Source of the DNA: Rosellinia necatrix
Taxonomy: Eukaryota; Ascomycota; Sordariomycetes; Xylariales; Xylariaceae
Length of the DNA: 64,000 nt
Assembly: GCA_021209875.1 (NCBI GenBank)
Contig: JAGYVD010000009.1
Location: 248,001 to 312,000 of the forward strand
Direction: 5' to 3'
A model generated the notes under the pieces. It had not been told where the DNA came from. It searched no databases and saw only the letters and a list, made by a program, of their open reading frames with translations. The number at the start of each line of letters is the position of its first letter. Position 1 is the first letter of the stretch. Both the position numbers and the translations under genes were made by a program. This document shows, one piece after another, positions 23,401-34,410 of the stretch.

Positions 23401-26051
23401 GTGGAAAGGTGAGGTCACAGATAGGCGTCAGGGGGTGGTTCGAATTCTACCAGAACTAATCCATATTTAGACTAGCACTGTGTTTGGGGCGTATAGCTTC
23501 TGCCCCACATTGTCTACCTAACTGATTGAGCTGAATTTCCATCTAGGGTTGGCAAATGAGTAATTGAGGCTTCTGATTGGCCAATGGCGTCTCTGCTGGG
23601 ATTGAGTTCCGGGGGCGGCACGTCCCTCAACCACCCTCCAGATCTGGCAAGCGCAGTTGAGAAAGATGAAGGATATTGTGCTAGGCAGATCGATCTATGT
23701 ATAGATTATCCTTGGCGATCCACGCATCTGGCGGGTAACTCGGCGGGCCGACTCGATTGATATTGTCAGTGATGGAATGGTATTTGTATAGTACGTAGGA
23801 GATAATTAGCAGGCGCTAGTTGGCTGGGAGCACTGCTTAAGGTACAATAGAATCTTAAATAGCCAGATGGTGGGGTTAGTTGCTTGACATGTCCTGGGAG
23901 GCAAGCTGATTGGAACAGCCCGCTCCTTGCCCCTTAACATCTGGCTAGTAGTTGCCGTGAGAATTGCATTACAAAGGTAGGTAGGTACGTAGACTACGGG
24001 ATTTAGGGAAGGAATATAGGGCACACGGGGCCAAGTCACGTTCGGGTTGGGTGTGTTTGGCCATTGGCTAGCCTAGAGGAACCCGCCAACGCACCCAGCT
24101 TAGGATCTACAAGTACTCGATCTTGGATGCCTTAACACCTGAAGTAGCCACCCACGATATATATCTCCAGTACCGTATCAGCATGATTTTGGCCGTCATG
24201 ATGGAGTCGATGGTTGATCCTTGTCTTGTGGGCAATGGATCCCCTCTGGTTTCTGTGAAGCTAATGCAAGAGATAAGCATCGGATCATGAGTCTCTTGAT
24301 AGACGAGATGCTTGTCCTGTTCTCTCGACCTCGATGGGGTGTAAATAAAGAATATGACGCATGTAACCATCAACTCTAACCAAGTACTTTGATGGGACGT
24401 GCTGAGAGCGTACCCTCGTAGGCAGGCATCACCGCTTGTTCAGCAGCATTTTGCCTAGCCGCACGCACGCGTGTGACTAAGGCACGGATACTTTGTAGCA
24501 ACCAAATCAAGGGTTATTAGGTCCTTGGGTGATCTAACTACCTAGTTATTAGTTGTACCGTTATTTGTTTGTCATTAATGTTGTTACCAACCAAATTCAC
24601 CTGGGCTTAGATCATAGCGCCCATTCCTGGTCTATAAACGTTTATCTGAGTGGAAAACATAATCCTAATATTGGGCAAGTGCTTCCCAAACAAGACATGC
24701 CATAGGAAAGCAGCAAGATGAAGACGAAGATCACATCGTCATCAGGCCTCTAGCTACAGTACATACGAAAGGGAGAAGTTGTGGAGGTACCCAACATACT
24801 AACCTAACCTGTGGGCCTTCCTCCATGGGACTTGCCTGGTAACTATTGAATACTATGTACTAGTCATGTACCTATATAATATAATATGTATTTTGTACCT
24901 GCTATATATGTGTTCGATGGGCCTGTGAGCGTCTGTCCACTGAGGTTGCAGATACATATCTATAGGCTATAGGTACTAGTTGTAGTTAACCAACCTACCG
25001 AACCCAAGGTCGTGTGCGAAGTACTTGCCTATCTAGCCCGCATATAACTTGGAATTGTACCAGTAGGATTCTCGCAGCTGCTTCCTTCATATATGCTGCG
25101 CTATATCTTTCTTTCTCCCTGTCGGCGTTGTCAACTTACATAGTGCTCACCTCCCTTCACCCTCAGATCCGCCCAGGTGCTGACTCAACGCGACCGTTCC
25201 TCCCGTTCCGCAAACCGAAAAGCTACTTAGGTAGGTGGGAAAGCCTACGTGCTCATCACCTCCGAAACCCGAGTACAGTCCCCGGGCGACTTCCAGAAAC
25301 GTCCACGACGCATGATAAATGACGTTGAACCAAAGACTTCATGACACGCATCTTCTGGTGCCCGAACTCACTAGCAGGCCGCTGTGTCTGCGCCTGGTAG
25401 CAGTAGGACCAGAGGTGGAGGAAGAAAAGCGGTGGTGTCTTTTGGGCATCATACACGCAGCCCTGCCAATTGGTACCTGTAAATAGTAGGCGCGGTACGG
25501 CGAGAGAGGGGGTACTTTTAGGTACCTGCCTAATTACCTAACCACGCAAGCGCAAACGCGCCCAGCACCGGCACCTGCTCTGCCACCACCACCGCCAGCA
25601 GGTACCACCCTCAGGTACCACCAGCCGACATACGCGACCGACTACAAGTGTGCGGTACGAGAACAACACCAGGCGTGGTGCAACTCGGATAACTCTATTC
25701 TCCCTTTGTTCGCGATTCCAGCACTACTGCCTTCTTTCGCTGGAGACGCGACGCGAGCTTCTGGTTCCTCAGTACGGTGCCGACGACATTGGTTGGGACT
25801 TCACGCGCCGACCGCCAGCATCCTCCCATCCACACTGCGCCACCGAATATTCCTTCACGCTTCGCATCCCCAACCTCCTCAATCAGCCAGTCTGGCCTTG
25901 GTCTGTTTGGTCGTATTACCCTTTTTTCCGTGCACACCTCCTTCCCCTGCCGTTCTGCACTTGGGGTTTGCACCTGGAGGTAGATTCACTTCTCGGTCCA
26001 TTCTTCAATTGATCTCTCCTCTTCTCGCCGGCGCTCTGCTGGTACGCGTAG
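20432..26051. other. Long spacer without a convincing gene
   Basis: About 5.6 kb with only short frames of no coding character. It contains a T-run near 21144-21164 and TACCTA/GGTACC repeats towards its right end. Nothing recognised as transposon, tRNA or rRNA. The last 700 nt (25344 onwards) contain no ATG and probably serve as leader or promoter of the next gene. Confidence 0.55.
25470..25625. repeat. GGTACC/TAGGTACC motif cluster
   Basis: At least four GGTACC-containing words (25472, 25521, 25600 and 25614 regions) and ACCTA variants in 150 nt, upstream of the coiled-coil gene. The word is itself palindromic. Confidence 0.6.
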
Positions 26052-26090
26052 ACAGCTCTTGAGTTCATCGCCGCCGTTCTTGGGCGGTTA

Positions 26091-28082
26091 TTGCCCACCT
26101 TGTCTTCTCCGGCCGCTGATCTTGCTGGCGCGAGCGCAACCGCCAAGTTGACGGCATCTACTCCCACCAAGCCTCTTTACGACCGTTACGATCTTGACGA
26201 CTTCCCCCTTACACCCGCACCGGACCGGCGCCAGCAGCGCAGTCTTCCGCCCACATCCCCTGCAACGCCCCCTTCACTAGCTGCAAGATCTACACCAGCT
26301 TCTCATCATCGACTCCGTCGCACTCCCAATTTTTCAGCCACTCCGAGCCCTCGCCCCGAACCGCAGGATAGGCCACAGACTCCCAGTCGTATCGCTGTCA
26401 CGCTCGCCCCAACCGGACGCTACGTTCTCGCCGACGACATTGTTGGGCGTAAGCAACGATCTGGGCGCCCCCGAGCTACTCGGCAACTCTCACAAGGCAA
26501 CCTGAGCTCCAGTTCTGTGGCAAGTTCAGCGTCTTTTCGCCGCCGTATTGCACGCGCCAACGTCGAAATCGATCAGCCTGAGTCTCATCCTGTCGTTCGC
26601 ATCTCGAAGAATACCCACAACGCCGTCTTGTATGCATTAGAAGCAACCCTGCGAGGCCCTAGCATCATCTCCATCGATTCTGTGGAGTGCAATTCGAAAA
26701 TGGCTGATTTAATGAGCGGGAGAGGCCCCGCCACCTCCAATGGCAACGGCGCACCGTCCGTTTATGCTGCCACCGGGCGATCTGCTGTCGGTTCGCCGTC
26801 CGGCATTACGGGACCCAAGGAGATAATGAAGAAACGCCAGGCACGTGAGGCTCAGAAACGGGAACGAGAACGAGAACAGCTACAACGTGAGCACGAGGAG
26901 GCGGCTCGCTTGCAGGAAGAGGCGGAGCGTAGGCTGGCTGAACGGACGGATGAACTACGAAGGCCCCCCGCTGGTGATGCTGGCCTGCCTGCCACCGGCG
27001 TGAACCCTACTGCTTCGCGACCACCAGCCCAGTCTACATCTAATCGTCCAACTACCGCCACCCAAGCGCAACCGTCCCAGACATTGCGGGGCGAGCAGGC
27101 TACGTCAAGACACCCACAGGGAGCTTCGGGAAGCCGGCCTGCGGCAGATGGTCCATCTGGAACACAAACACAGCCGGGAGAGCCCTCGACTGCCATTGGA
27201 CGAGGCAGGAACTCTTTCCCCCACGCATTCGAGCGCTGGGAAACCCTCTCCGCCCATTGGGAGGGCCTAACAAGTTTTTGGATTCGTCGACTGGAACAAA
27301 ATGCCTCCGAGATACAAGGAGATCCCGTCGCACAGCAACTATCACGGCAAGTGACCGACCTCTCGTCAGCAGGGGCCAATCTATTCCACGCCGTGGTAGA
27401 ACTCCAACGATTGCGTGCGTCATCCGAGCGCAAGTTCCAGCGTTGGTTTTTTGAGACCCGCAGTGAGCTTGAGCGTAACCAGGAGGTCGCGGCGATGCTG
27501 CAAGCTGCACTCGAGGAGGAGCGAAGATCTAGGAATGATGCCATCCGGAAAGGTATCGAGCAAGAGCAAGGCTCCTCCAAGCTGCATAAGCAATTGGCGG
27601 AAATGCGTAAGGAGCTTACCATCTCAAAGGAGGAAGCCCGCCGTGCTTGGGAAGAGCTTGGCCGACGAGAGCAAGAGGAGCGGGACCGCACCCACTCTCT
27701 GCAACATGGCCAGCCCACCATTGTTGGAGGTGTGCAAGTGGTTCCAATGACCCAGGGTGTCAGCCGAGGAAACACCCAGCGTGAGCCTCGCTACGCGCAG
27801 CCTGAGATGCCAGAATACACGCAATCGCCCCCGTCACGCGCCACTCGTCCGGAATACACCCAGGCGCCTGCTGTTCAACCCGTTCCAGCCTCTGTCGGGC
27901 CCAGTGGATCAAGCACTGCCTTTCAAACCCCCTCATCCGTTCACCACCAGCAAAGTTACGCGTCGGAAGGAACGATGAGCGAAGGTCAGTACATTCGTGA
28001 CGCCTCGGGGAATTTCGTCCGGGATGCCCGGGGTCAGAAGATCCCCTACCACGTTCCGCCCTCGGAAGGTTCTGACGTATGA
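26091..28082 (+). CDS. Conserved-looking disordered/coiled-coil protein; start codon unresolved, ends at an in-frame TGA
   Basis: The frame is open from 26052 (preceded by TAG at 26049) to TGA at 28080. Its coding character is clear from about 26091, but its first in-frame ATG is at 26700. Before that it reads coherent protein (PLYDRYDLDDFPLTPAPDRR, VVRISKNTHNAVLYALEATL), so the real start is non-AUG, lies in an unseen upstream exon, or is lost. Domains in order: Pro/Ser-rich disordered region, a conserved-looking block around VRISKNTHNAVLYALE, a charged coiled coil (REAQKREREREQLQREHEE), a Gln/Pro linker, a helical core (FPHAFERWETLSAHWEGLTS), a second coiled coil (EMRKELTISKEEARRAWEEL) and a Tyr/Pro/Ser tail. 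Function unknown. I see no enzyme motif. Confidence 0.72.
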   Translation: MPTLSSPAADLAGASATAKLTASTPTKPLYDRYDLDDFPLTPAPDRRQQRSLPPTSPATPPSLAARSTPASHHRLRRTPNFSATPSPRPEPQDRPQTPSRIAVTLAPTGRYVLADDIVGRKQRSGRPRATRQLSQGNLSSSSVASSASFRRRIARANVEIDQPESHPVVRISKNTHNAVLYALEATLRGPSIISIDSVECNSKMADLMSGRGPATSNGNGAPSVYAATGRSAVGSPSGITGPKEIMKKRQAREAQKREREREQLQREHEEAARLQEEAERRLAERTDELRRPPAGDAGLPATGVNPTASRPPAQSTSNRPTTATQAQPSQTLRGEQATSRHPQGASGSRPAADGPSGTQTQPGEPSTAIGRGRNSFPHAFERWETLSAHWEGLTSFWIRRLEQNASEIQGDPVAQQLSRQVTDLSSAGANLFHAVVELQRLRASSERKFQRWFFETRSELERNQEVAAMLQAALEEERRSRNDAIRKGIEQEQGSSKLHKQLAEMRKELTISKEEARRAWEELGRREQEERDRTHSLQHGQPTIVGGVQVVPMTQGVSRGNTQREPRYAQPEMPEYTQSPPSRATRPEYTQAPAVQPVPASVGPSGSSTAFQTPSSVHHQQSYASEGTMSEGQYIRDASGNFVRDARGQKIPYHVPPSEGSDV

Positions 28083-28310
28083 GCAGAAGAATTCGAAACA
28101 CCTGCAACGCAGCCCGGCTCCTATCATACACCTGTCTCTGTGCCTTCACAACCGCAATATTCCTCTGCTCCGGATTACAGTGGCGCCGGTTACTCAGGTG
28201 CTGGATGGGAGGAAGTCCCACGCCACCACCACCCCACACGACTAAGCGATGTACTGGAGGAGGAAGAGGAACGCAGCCGCACTAGCGCGAGCCAAGTCAG
28301 CCGACGCTGA
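28083..28310 (+). other. In-frame coding-like continuation after the TGA of the coiled-coil gene
   Basis: Immediately after the TGA at 28080-28082 the same frame stays open for 75 codons to TGA at 28308. It reads as a natural continuation: acidic EEFETPATQPGSYHTP, then YSGAGYSGAGWEEVPRHHH, then a charged end, LSDVLEEEEERSRTSASQV. The composition matches the Tyr/Pro/Ser tail before the stop. This suggests stop readthrough, a CGA-to-TGA nonsense change, or a base-call error. A conventional intron removing the stop is unlikely because the only flanking GT...AG is about 10 nt. Confidence 0.65.
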
Positions 28311-29572
28311 TAACCCCCAACAGCGAGGGTGTCCTGATTTCACAACGCATCCGGTCTTCAATTGTGCATACAAAACCTACCCTTTCGAGGGTTGGGATGG
28401 GAATTTACTTATCGGCAACTGGACGTGAAATATTCGATGCCAACAGTCCAAATGAGCTCTTTAGCACATACTGTTTTCGGATTCCTGACGTGTTGGCGTT
28501 CTCGTCGGAATACTGTTTCTGTTTAAACCCGTTTATTCATATAGGGCGGCGCATACGGCGTACTAAGGGCATGGCAAATGATAGACCAAAAAGAGCATCG
28601 CGTTTGTTTCGTTTCCTTTTCGACGTCAACCCGGCCATCCATGTGCGCAGAGATCAGCCGGTGGCCCTATCGACATAAAGGAGTCGGACGCGACGACGGC
28701 GTGGTAATTGCATCCGAAAAAGCTCCCAATCCATTGCGTGCCTTGCTTCTCTTCATTTCTGTTTTTCCCAGTTTCTTTCTTTTTTCCTCGCTCACTTTCT
28801 CTACAGTCTCTTTTCTACCTACCAAGAACAAAGATTGCACGAGGAGCACTGGGGCAGGCAGCCTCTGGGAAGGAGGCGATGATGTGTGGGCTTTCAGATC
28901 TGAGACGTCAATGAGCGGGGAACGAAGGGTAATAAGAGAAAGGATCCTCGGCGGCACAGGACGAGCACCGTTCGGGTTCAGGTCTTGTAAACGGCAGGCG
29001 GAGTGTATTTGTAGTGATAATAGCCTGCTGAAACCGGTAGGAAACCAACCACTCGGAAGCATTGCGCAGAATCTGTTCCCATTCCTCACTGTGACAGTAA
29101 GAATGCCGTGGCCTGAATTCCTGTAGTGACCCTCGTTGACATAAGGTTAGACTTGGACACAGCTACATACAATCCCCAATCGCGGCTGTTGAGTCATGCT
29201 CTTACATTGTAGTCAGGTGAGCTATCATTGTGCAGTTGGTGCGTCATCAGCTCTGTCACAGCAGGGCTTGTAAGGAGAGAGGCGAGCATGATCCGCACTG
29301 TGATTGGGTCAATATAGTTGGAGCACTCAGCCAGTAGTGTCAGTTACCTATCTCATTACTCAGGGCACCTGGGCAGGCCAACTTGGTTGCAGGCGCTAAG
29401 TGGATACCTACCTGTACGCATGTACCTACAGCCTACAGGTACCGTAGAAAATAAAAGCGGGACGCAGATAGCTGGTGCGGCGATGTTTTGGGAAGGAATC
29501 TGGAAACACCTGAGTTTACGCTACGGCATTTTGCAACCGACAGCTCCAGGTCGGTTCATTGAGCGGAATAGA
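28311..29572. other. Intergenic region upstream of Sco1
   Basis: Pyrimidine-rich near 28740-28830, with TACCTA-type words at about 29395-29445. Open frames here lack domains or coding character. An ATG at 29483, in frame with Sco1, would add 30 residues but gives no better targeting sequence. Confidence 0.55.
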
Positions 29573-30664
29573 ATGGCGGGCTCGTTTTTACCATTAAGGT
29601 CGGTTCTGCGGTCGCGATTACGGGCGCAGCCGCCGCCACAGGTGTGCCAGCGTCTGCTTTTCTCGACCCAAGGTGCCTCTTCCTCTTCCTCCTCCTCCTC
29701 CTCCTCCTCCTCCTCTCCCATACCCGTTCCCCAAGCGTCCACAGCTCGAAGCGCACAATCCTCCACCTCCGGGCACCCCCCCTCCTCGTTAACCGCTGGC
29801 GGCTGGCACCAGCAGCGCCGCTATAAATCCAAGACCGTCGAGGAGGCGCGCAGCCGGTACCGGACGGGGCCGTTCTCGTGGAAGGCCGGCGTGCTGTTCG
29901 TGCTAGCCGGCTGCGGCCTCGTGTGGTATTTCGAGTCGGAGAAACAGCGCATGCACAGACGGCGCATCGCGGAGGCAACCAAGGGCGTCGGCAAACCTAA
30001 AGTCGGTGGTGATTTCAAGCTCGTCGACCACGAGGGCCGACCGTTCTCCAGCGCCGAACTGAAAGGGCGGTACTCATTGGTGCGTTCTCATCTAGGCTTG
30101 TTTCCTGGTTCGGGATCTGGTTACGGTTGAGAGGGGAAGCGCACGCTGTGGCATCGCAATACTACCTAGCGAGGGATAGGAGAGCAGAGAACGGTGCGCG
30201 ATGAGAAGAAGCAGAGGCAGCGGCTAACTCGTACACATCGATGACAGGTTTACTTCGGCTTCACCCATTGCCCCGATATCTGCCCCGAAGAGCTCGATAA
30301 AATGGCCCAGATGTTCGATCTTGTCGAAGCACAAGCACCCGGCGCTGTCGCCCCGGTCTTTATTACCTGCGACCCGGCGCGCGATACCCCTAAAGTCCTA
30401 AAGTCATACCTCACCGAGTTCCATCCTAAATTCATCGGCCTGACTGGTACCTACGACGAGATCAAAGACGTCTGTAAGGCGTATCGTGTCTACTTTAGTA
30501 CGCCGAGGGACGTCAAGCCGGGCCAGGATTACCTCGTCGATCATAGCATTTACTTCTACCTCATGGACCCCGAAGGCGACTTCGTTGAGGCGCTGGGAAG
30601 ACAGCATAGCCCCCAGCAGGCTGCTAAGGTCATACTAGAGCACGTGAAAGACAGCAAGAAATAG
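29573..30664 (+). CDS. SCO1: Sco1/Sco2-family mitochondrial copper chaperone
   Basis: Two exons, 29573-30079 and 30248-30664, with a 168-nt phase-0 intron, give 307 residues. It delivers copper to the CuA site of cytochrome c oxidase subunit 2 in the mitochondrial inner membrane. The Arg-rich N-terminus (LRSVLRSRLRAQ) is a matrix-targeting presequence. A 13-Ser run (36-48), encoded by a TCC repeat, follows. A membrane helix lies at about 103-120 (WKAGVLFVLAGCGLVWYF). The thioredoxin-like domain carries the copper ligands Cys177 and Cys181 in THCPDICPEEL and His268 in DYLVDHS. Start 29573 places the presequence first; upstream in-frame ATGs exist at 29483 and earlier. The next gene, an HAD protein on the same strand, is also probably mitochondrial. 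Confidence 0.95.
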
Positions 30665-31299
30665 ATGTTTCCCTCGAGCTCCGCGACGATGGGGAAGAAA
30701 TGGTCCGGGAACCATGAACCGTGAACCATGAACCATGGGGGTGATCTGTATTATAAGTGAAGAGATGCACAGCAAGCATTCCCCTCAACTGTGATAACAA
30801 CCAATGTACATAACTAAACAATGTATTATTGCCCTCTAAAAATGTGGGGTTCGGTTCATGCATTTTGCCATGCCGAGATGATTGTTTGTCTTCACAACTA
30901 CTTTGTATACGTATACTATTACACAAGCGCCTATTGACCCCCAACACCTCAATGTGTAGTGAATTCGAAATATTATCCAGTGTAAGTTAGCTACCCTTAC
31001 CTGCCGAGGTAAGTAATTCCTAAGGTTCATACGACGCGGGCTATTCGGACCGCAATTGACTTTCCCCACATGGATAACTGCAAGCGGCATTCAATTAGTC
31101 GCCTTGACCTATTCCCTCCTGCAAGTCTGTGTTTACTTTCAAACACCCGTATATAACAACGGGGAACGAACGTTCTGGACCTCTCCACCCGACAAGCAGC
31201 ATGATTCCACGTCATAGTTGACGAACTCACTGCCCTGTCCTCATCGCCCATCATCTCTCACACCTCGTCTCGTCTCTCCACCCTCCTCCAGACCCTAGA
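30665..31299. other. Intergenic region between Sco1 and HAD genes
   Basis: Holds a short direct repeat GAACCATGAACC near 30710-30735 (three near-copies of TGAACCATGAACC) and C/T-rich promoter DNA before 31300. No gene seen. Confidence 0.55.
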
Positions 31300-32824
31300 A
31301 TGAAGGCCTTCAGGAGCGTGCCGCCGCGGGCCGCCTTAGGCCTCATCATCCGGCCCCACTCACAAGCCCGTGCCTTCACGGCGTTGTCTCGTGCTAAGAC
31401 AACGAGGACTACGAACTGCCGCCAAACATTTCACGGGTCATTCATACCGTCTCGTACGTTAATATACGATGGGAAGAAAGCAGGTGCCGCATCGCGGACA
31501 GCGCCGCCTTTTGCTTTCGCTTTCGAGTGAGTTAGCTTTCGCATGTCTCACATCCGCCCGCCTTCTTCTCGATGCCTATTCGCCCCACCATCGCCCATGT
31601 GTCCAGGGAACAGGGATACAAGATACAAGCATCTAGTATCAACCTACGGTATAGGCTGTAGCATGTTCCAAGAAATGAAGCTGACACGCCTGGCCTAGTA
31701 TCGACGGCGTCCTGCTGCACGTCGCGAAGCCCATTCCAGGGGCGACGGAGACGCTGGAGTACCTACAACGCCATGACATCCCGTTCATCTTGCTGACGAA
31801 CGGCGGTGGGAAGCATGAGCGCGAGCGCGTGGAAGAATTAAGCGAGCGGCTTGGCGTGCCGCTGTCAACAGACAACTTCGTGCAGTCCCACACGCCGTTC
31901 CAGGAGCTCGTGGACAGAGCCTGGGGCGATGCGAACGATCACGGCGAGTTTCAGAGCGCGGACGGGACAGCGGGCCTCGCGGATAAGAATATCCTGATCA
32001 CCGGTTCGGACCCAGCCAAGTCGCGCCTCATAGCGGAGGCGTACGGCTTCCGCTCCGTCATCACGCCGGCCGACATCCTCACGGCGCACCCGGCCATCTT
32101 CCCGTTCGAGCGGCTGATCAAGACGCACTACGCGGCGACGGCGCGGCCGCTGCCGCGCCCGGACCCGAAGATCGACGCCATCTTCGTCTTCAACGACCCG
32201 CGCGACTGGGCGCTCGACACGCAGGTCATCCTCGACCTGCTGCTGTCGGAGGGCGGGGTCCTGGGCACGTACTCGCCCAAGAACGGCCGGTCGGAGCACG
32301 CCAACCACGGCTGGCAGGAGGACGGCCAGCCGGCGCTGTACTTTAGCAACCACGACCTGTTCTGGAGCGCCACGTACCACCTGCCGCGGTTCGGCCAGGG
32401 CTCCTTCCAGGCCGCGCTCGCCGGCATCTGGCGGCAGATCACGGACGGCAAGGCCGAGATGCGGCGGGCGACCATCGGCAAGCCGTACGCGCGGACGTAC
32501 GCGTACGCGGAGACCGTGCTGGCGCGGTGGCGCGCCGGGCTGCTGCTCGGGAAGCGCGAAGACCCGGCCTCGGACGCCGAGGCGCGGCACCGGCCGCCCC
32601 CCCTGAGCCGCGTCTACATGGTCGGCGATAACCCCGAGAGCGACATCCGCGGCGCCAACGAGTACGTCAGCCCCCGCGGCACCGAGTGGGCTTCGCTCCT
32701 CGTGCGCACCGGCGTCTGGGATAAGGCCCGCGACGGCGAGCCTAAGTACACGCCTACTGCGATTGTAGACGATGTCAAGGGCGCAGTTGAGTGGGCGCTA
32801 GAACGCGAAGGGTGGCGGCGGTGA
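31300..32824 (+). CDS. HAD-superfamily class IIA hydrolase, CECR5/YKR070W-like
   Basis: Exons 31300-31526 and 31699-32824 (172-nt intron, donor GTGAGT) give 450 residues. Splicing builds HAD motif I, AFAFDIDGVLL, with Asp76 and Asp78. Motif II follows as ILLTNGGG, and the C-terminal motif YMVGDNPESDIRGAN has Asp386 and Asp391. The first 60 residues are basic and hydroxylated (RAFTALSRAKTTRTT), consistent with mitochondrial import. The cap region carries the family's HTPFQELV and FNDPRDW segments. Members are presumed phosphatases of the CECR5 subfamily with unknown substrate; yeast YKR070W is mitochondrial. Exon 2 is markedly GC-rich. Confidence 0.92.
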
Positions 32825-34410
32825 AGGGGGAAGTTAGTAAAATCAATAAGCAACATACCTTCTTCGTTTCGTTATATATATATATATACATGAAGATCCT
32901 GACAAAGAGGAGTGAGAGGGCTATTATGTCTTACGGGAGCTGAATAGTATAAATTGGTATGAACGCTAAGATCATCGCTGTCTGGTATATACGACAGGTG
33001 GTGTGACTATTCCCCCTTGTAGATAATTTTATTAAAACAAATGCACATTATGATATTTTTACTGATTGAGAATCGGGGCTTGACATTGATACGTGATAGC
33101 AACTCAGTGCATATCAATAATGCCATGATGCTTCATCTCCATATTATTGTTACGTTGTTGGCCAGGGCGATCTTAGGTAAACACTTGATGATGATTCTTC
33201 ATAGGCCCGAGAGATCCAGCGGGTTTTTTACTCGGAATGCTAAATTAATTCAGAATTTGTGAGCCTCCATGACAGCTCCGTCACTTCTGAATAAGTGCAC
33301 ATCTTACTCAAGATTTATATTATATGGTTGGTTGGTTGATATTTGCTTACCTCGTCATTTGATAAGCCGCAGCTGTGAACATAGTTATATCATCGTACTA
33401 GGAGAAGCCCTTGTTTTTGTCTGTCTGATAGCAGCTTTGCAAATTGTTGCTTGTCCAGACCTGAGTGTCCAGAACCGTTTTTGCTGAATGCATATCTAGG
33501 TACTTAGGCAACTACAGTTACCTTACCTGATCGTCCGATTAGAGGAATGCTTGTTTGCCTGAGTAGGTTAGTAGGTGGGGTATTCCAGGCTTGTACCTCA
33601 GTAGCTCTACGTCATCCAGCAGATGCAGGGCAAGCACATTACTTTCACATGCATAATACACACGTGCTCCTTTTTGTACATATGAAAGGTCAATCAAGAG
33701 GGCTTTCTCAGCTGCCTCATGCATCCTCCATCAAGAACAGATTAGGTCCCAATGACCCAACGAACACATCAGGAAACACACAAAAGCAGAGAACGAAAAC
33801 AGAACGCAAACACACAGAATTAATCCGGCCTTACTTGCTTGCTGCCCAACTATCCTAAAAATCCGACATTAGGTACCTTGGGATATGAATTCGGTGCCGC
33901 ATACTTTGCCTAAGTTACCTCATTCTCATTCACCAGAACATCGGCCTACATTAGACCGGATTAACAGGCAGACAGGGGACCAATTCCCAATAATTCTAGA
34001 ACGCCGCAAGGTAACATTGACTATTCCCATTTCAAGGCACCTAACCAACTAAGCCGCCGCCACTAACATTGCCCTCCTCCTATAGGGCGCCTAGAGGGTA
34101 ACGATAGCACCCCAACCTACCTAGCTCTAAGTAGTTTATCGAGAGGGAGAGGCCCAAGGAATCGGCCACCACACCTTCCCATGCCACAATCCCCCTCTCC
34201 CAATCAAAATAAAAATAACAACAAGGGAGACGATACCTTATCGGTCTGTCACATTTGTCTCACGCATTGTTACACGGCGGCAGCCTGCGTCTCTTGAGGC
34301 TTGACCGCCCGAACACACGACTTGGGACCGGGTCACCTCCCAGGTCGAGTCTGCCCACCACGTGAGGGCTTAATTAATTGATATTGGTCCGTTCGCCTGG
34401 TTCCGTCAAA
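32825..34410. other. Intergenic region
   Basis: No gene recognised. It includes a TA microsatellite (32873-32888), AT-rich DNA to about 33500, and TAGGTACC words near 33495 and 33870. The right end is the promoter of the choline kinase gene. Confidence 0.55.
32873..32888. repeat. TA dinucleotide repeat
   Basis: About eight TA units just downstream of the HAD gene. Confidence 0.9.

Noticed and set aside
28578..29126. 182-codon frame upstream of Sco1
   Set aside because: Runs through a pyrimidine-rich spacer; no conserved-looking segment.
31865..32590. 241-codon minus-strand frame
   Set aside because: Antisense shadow of the GC-rich HAD hydrolase exon.
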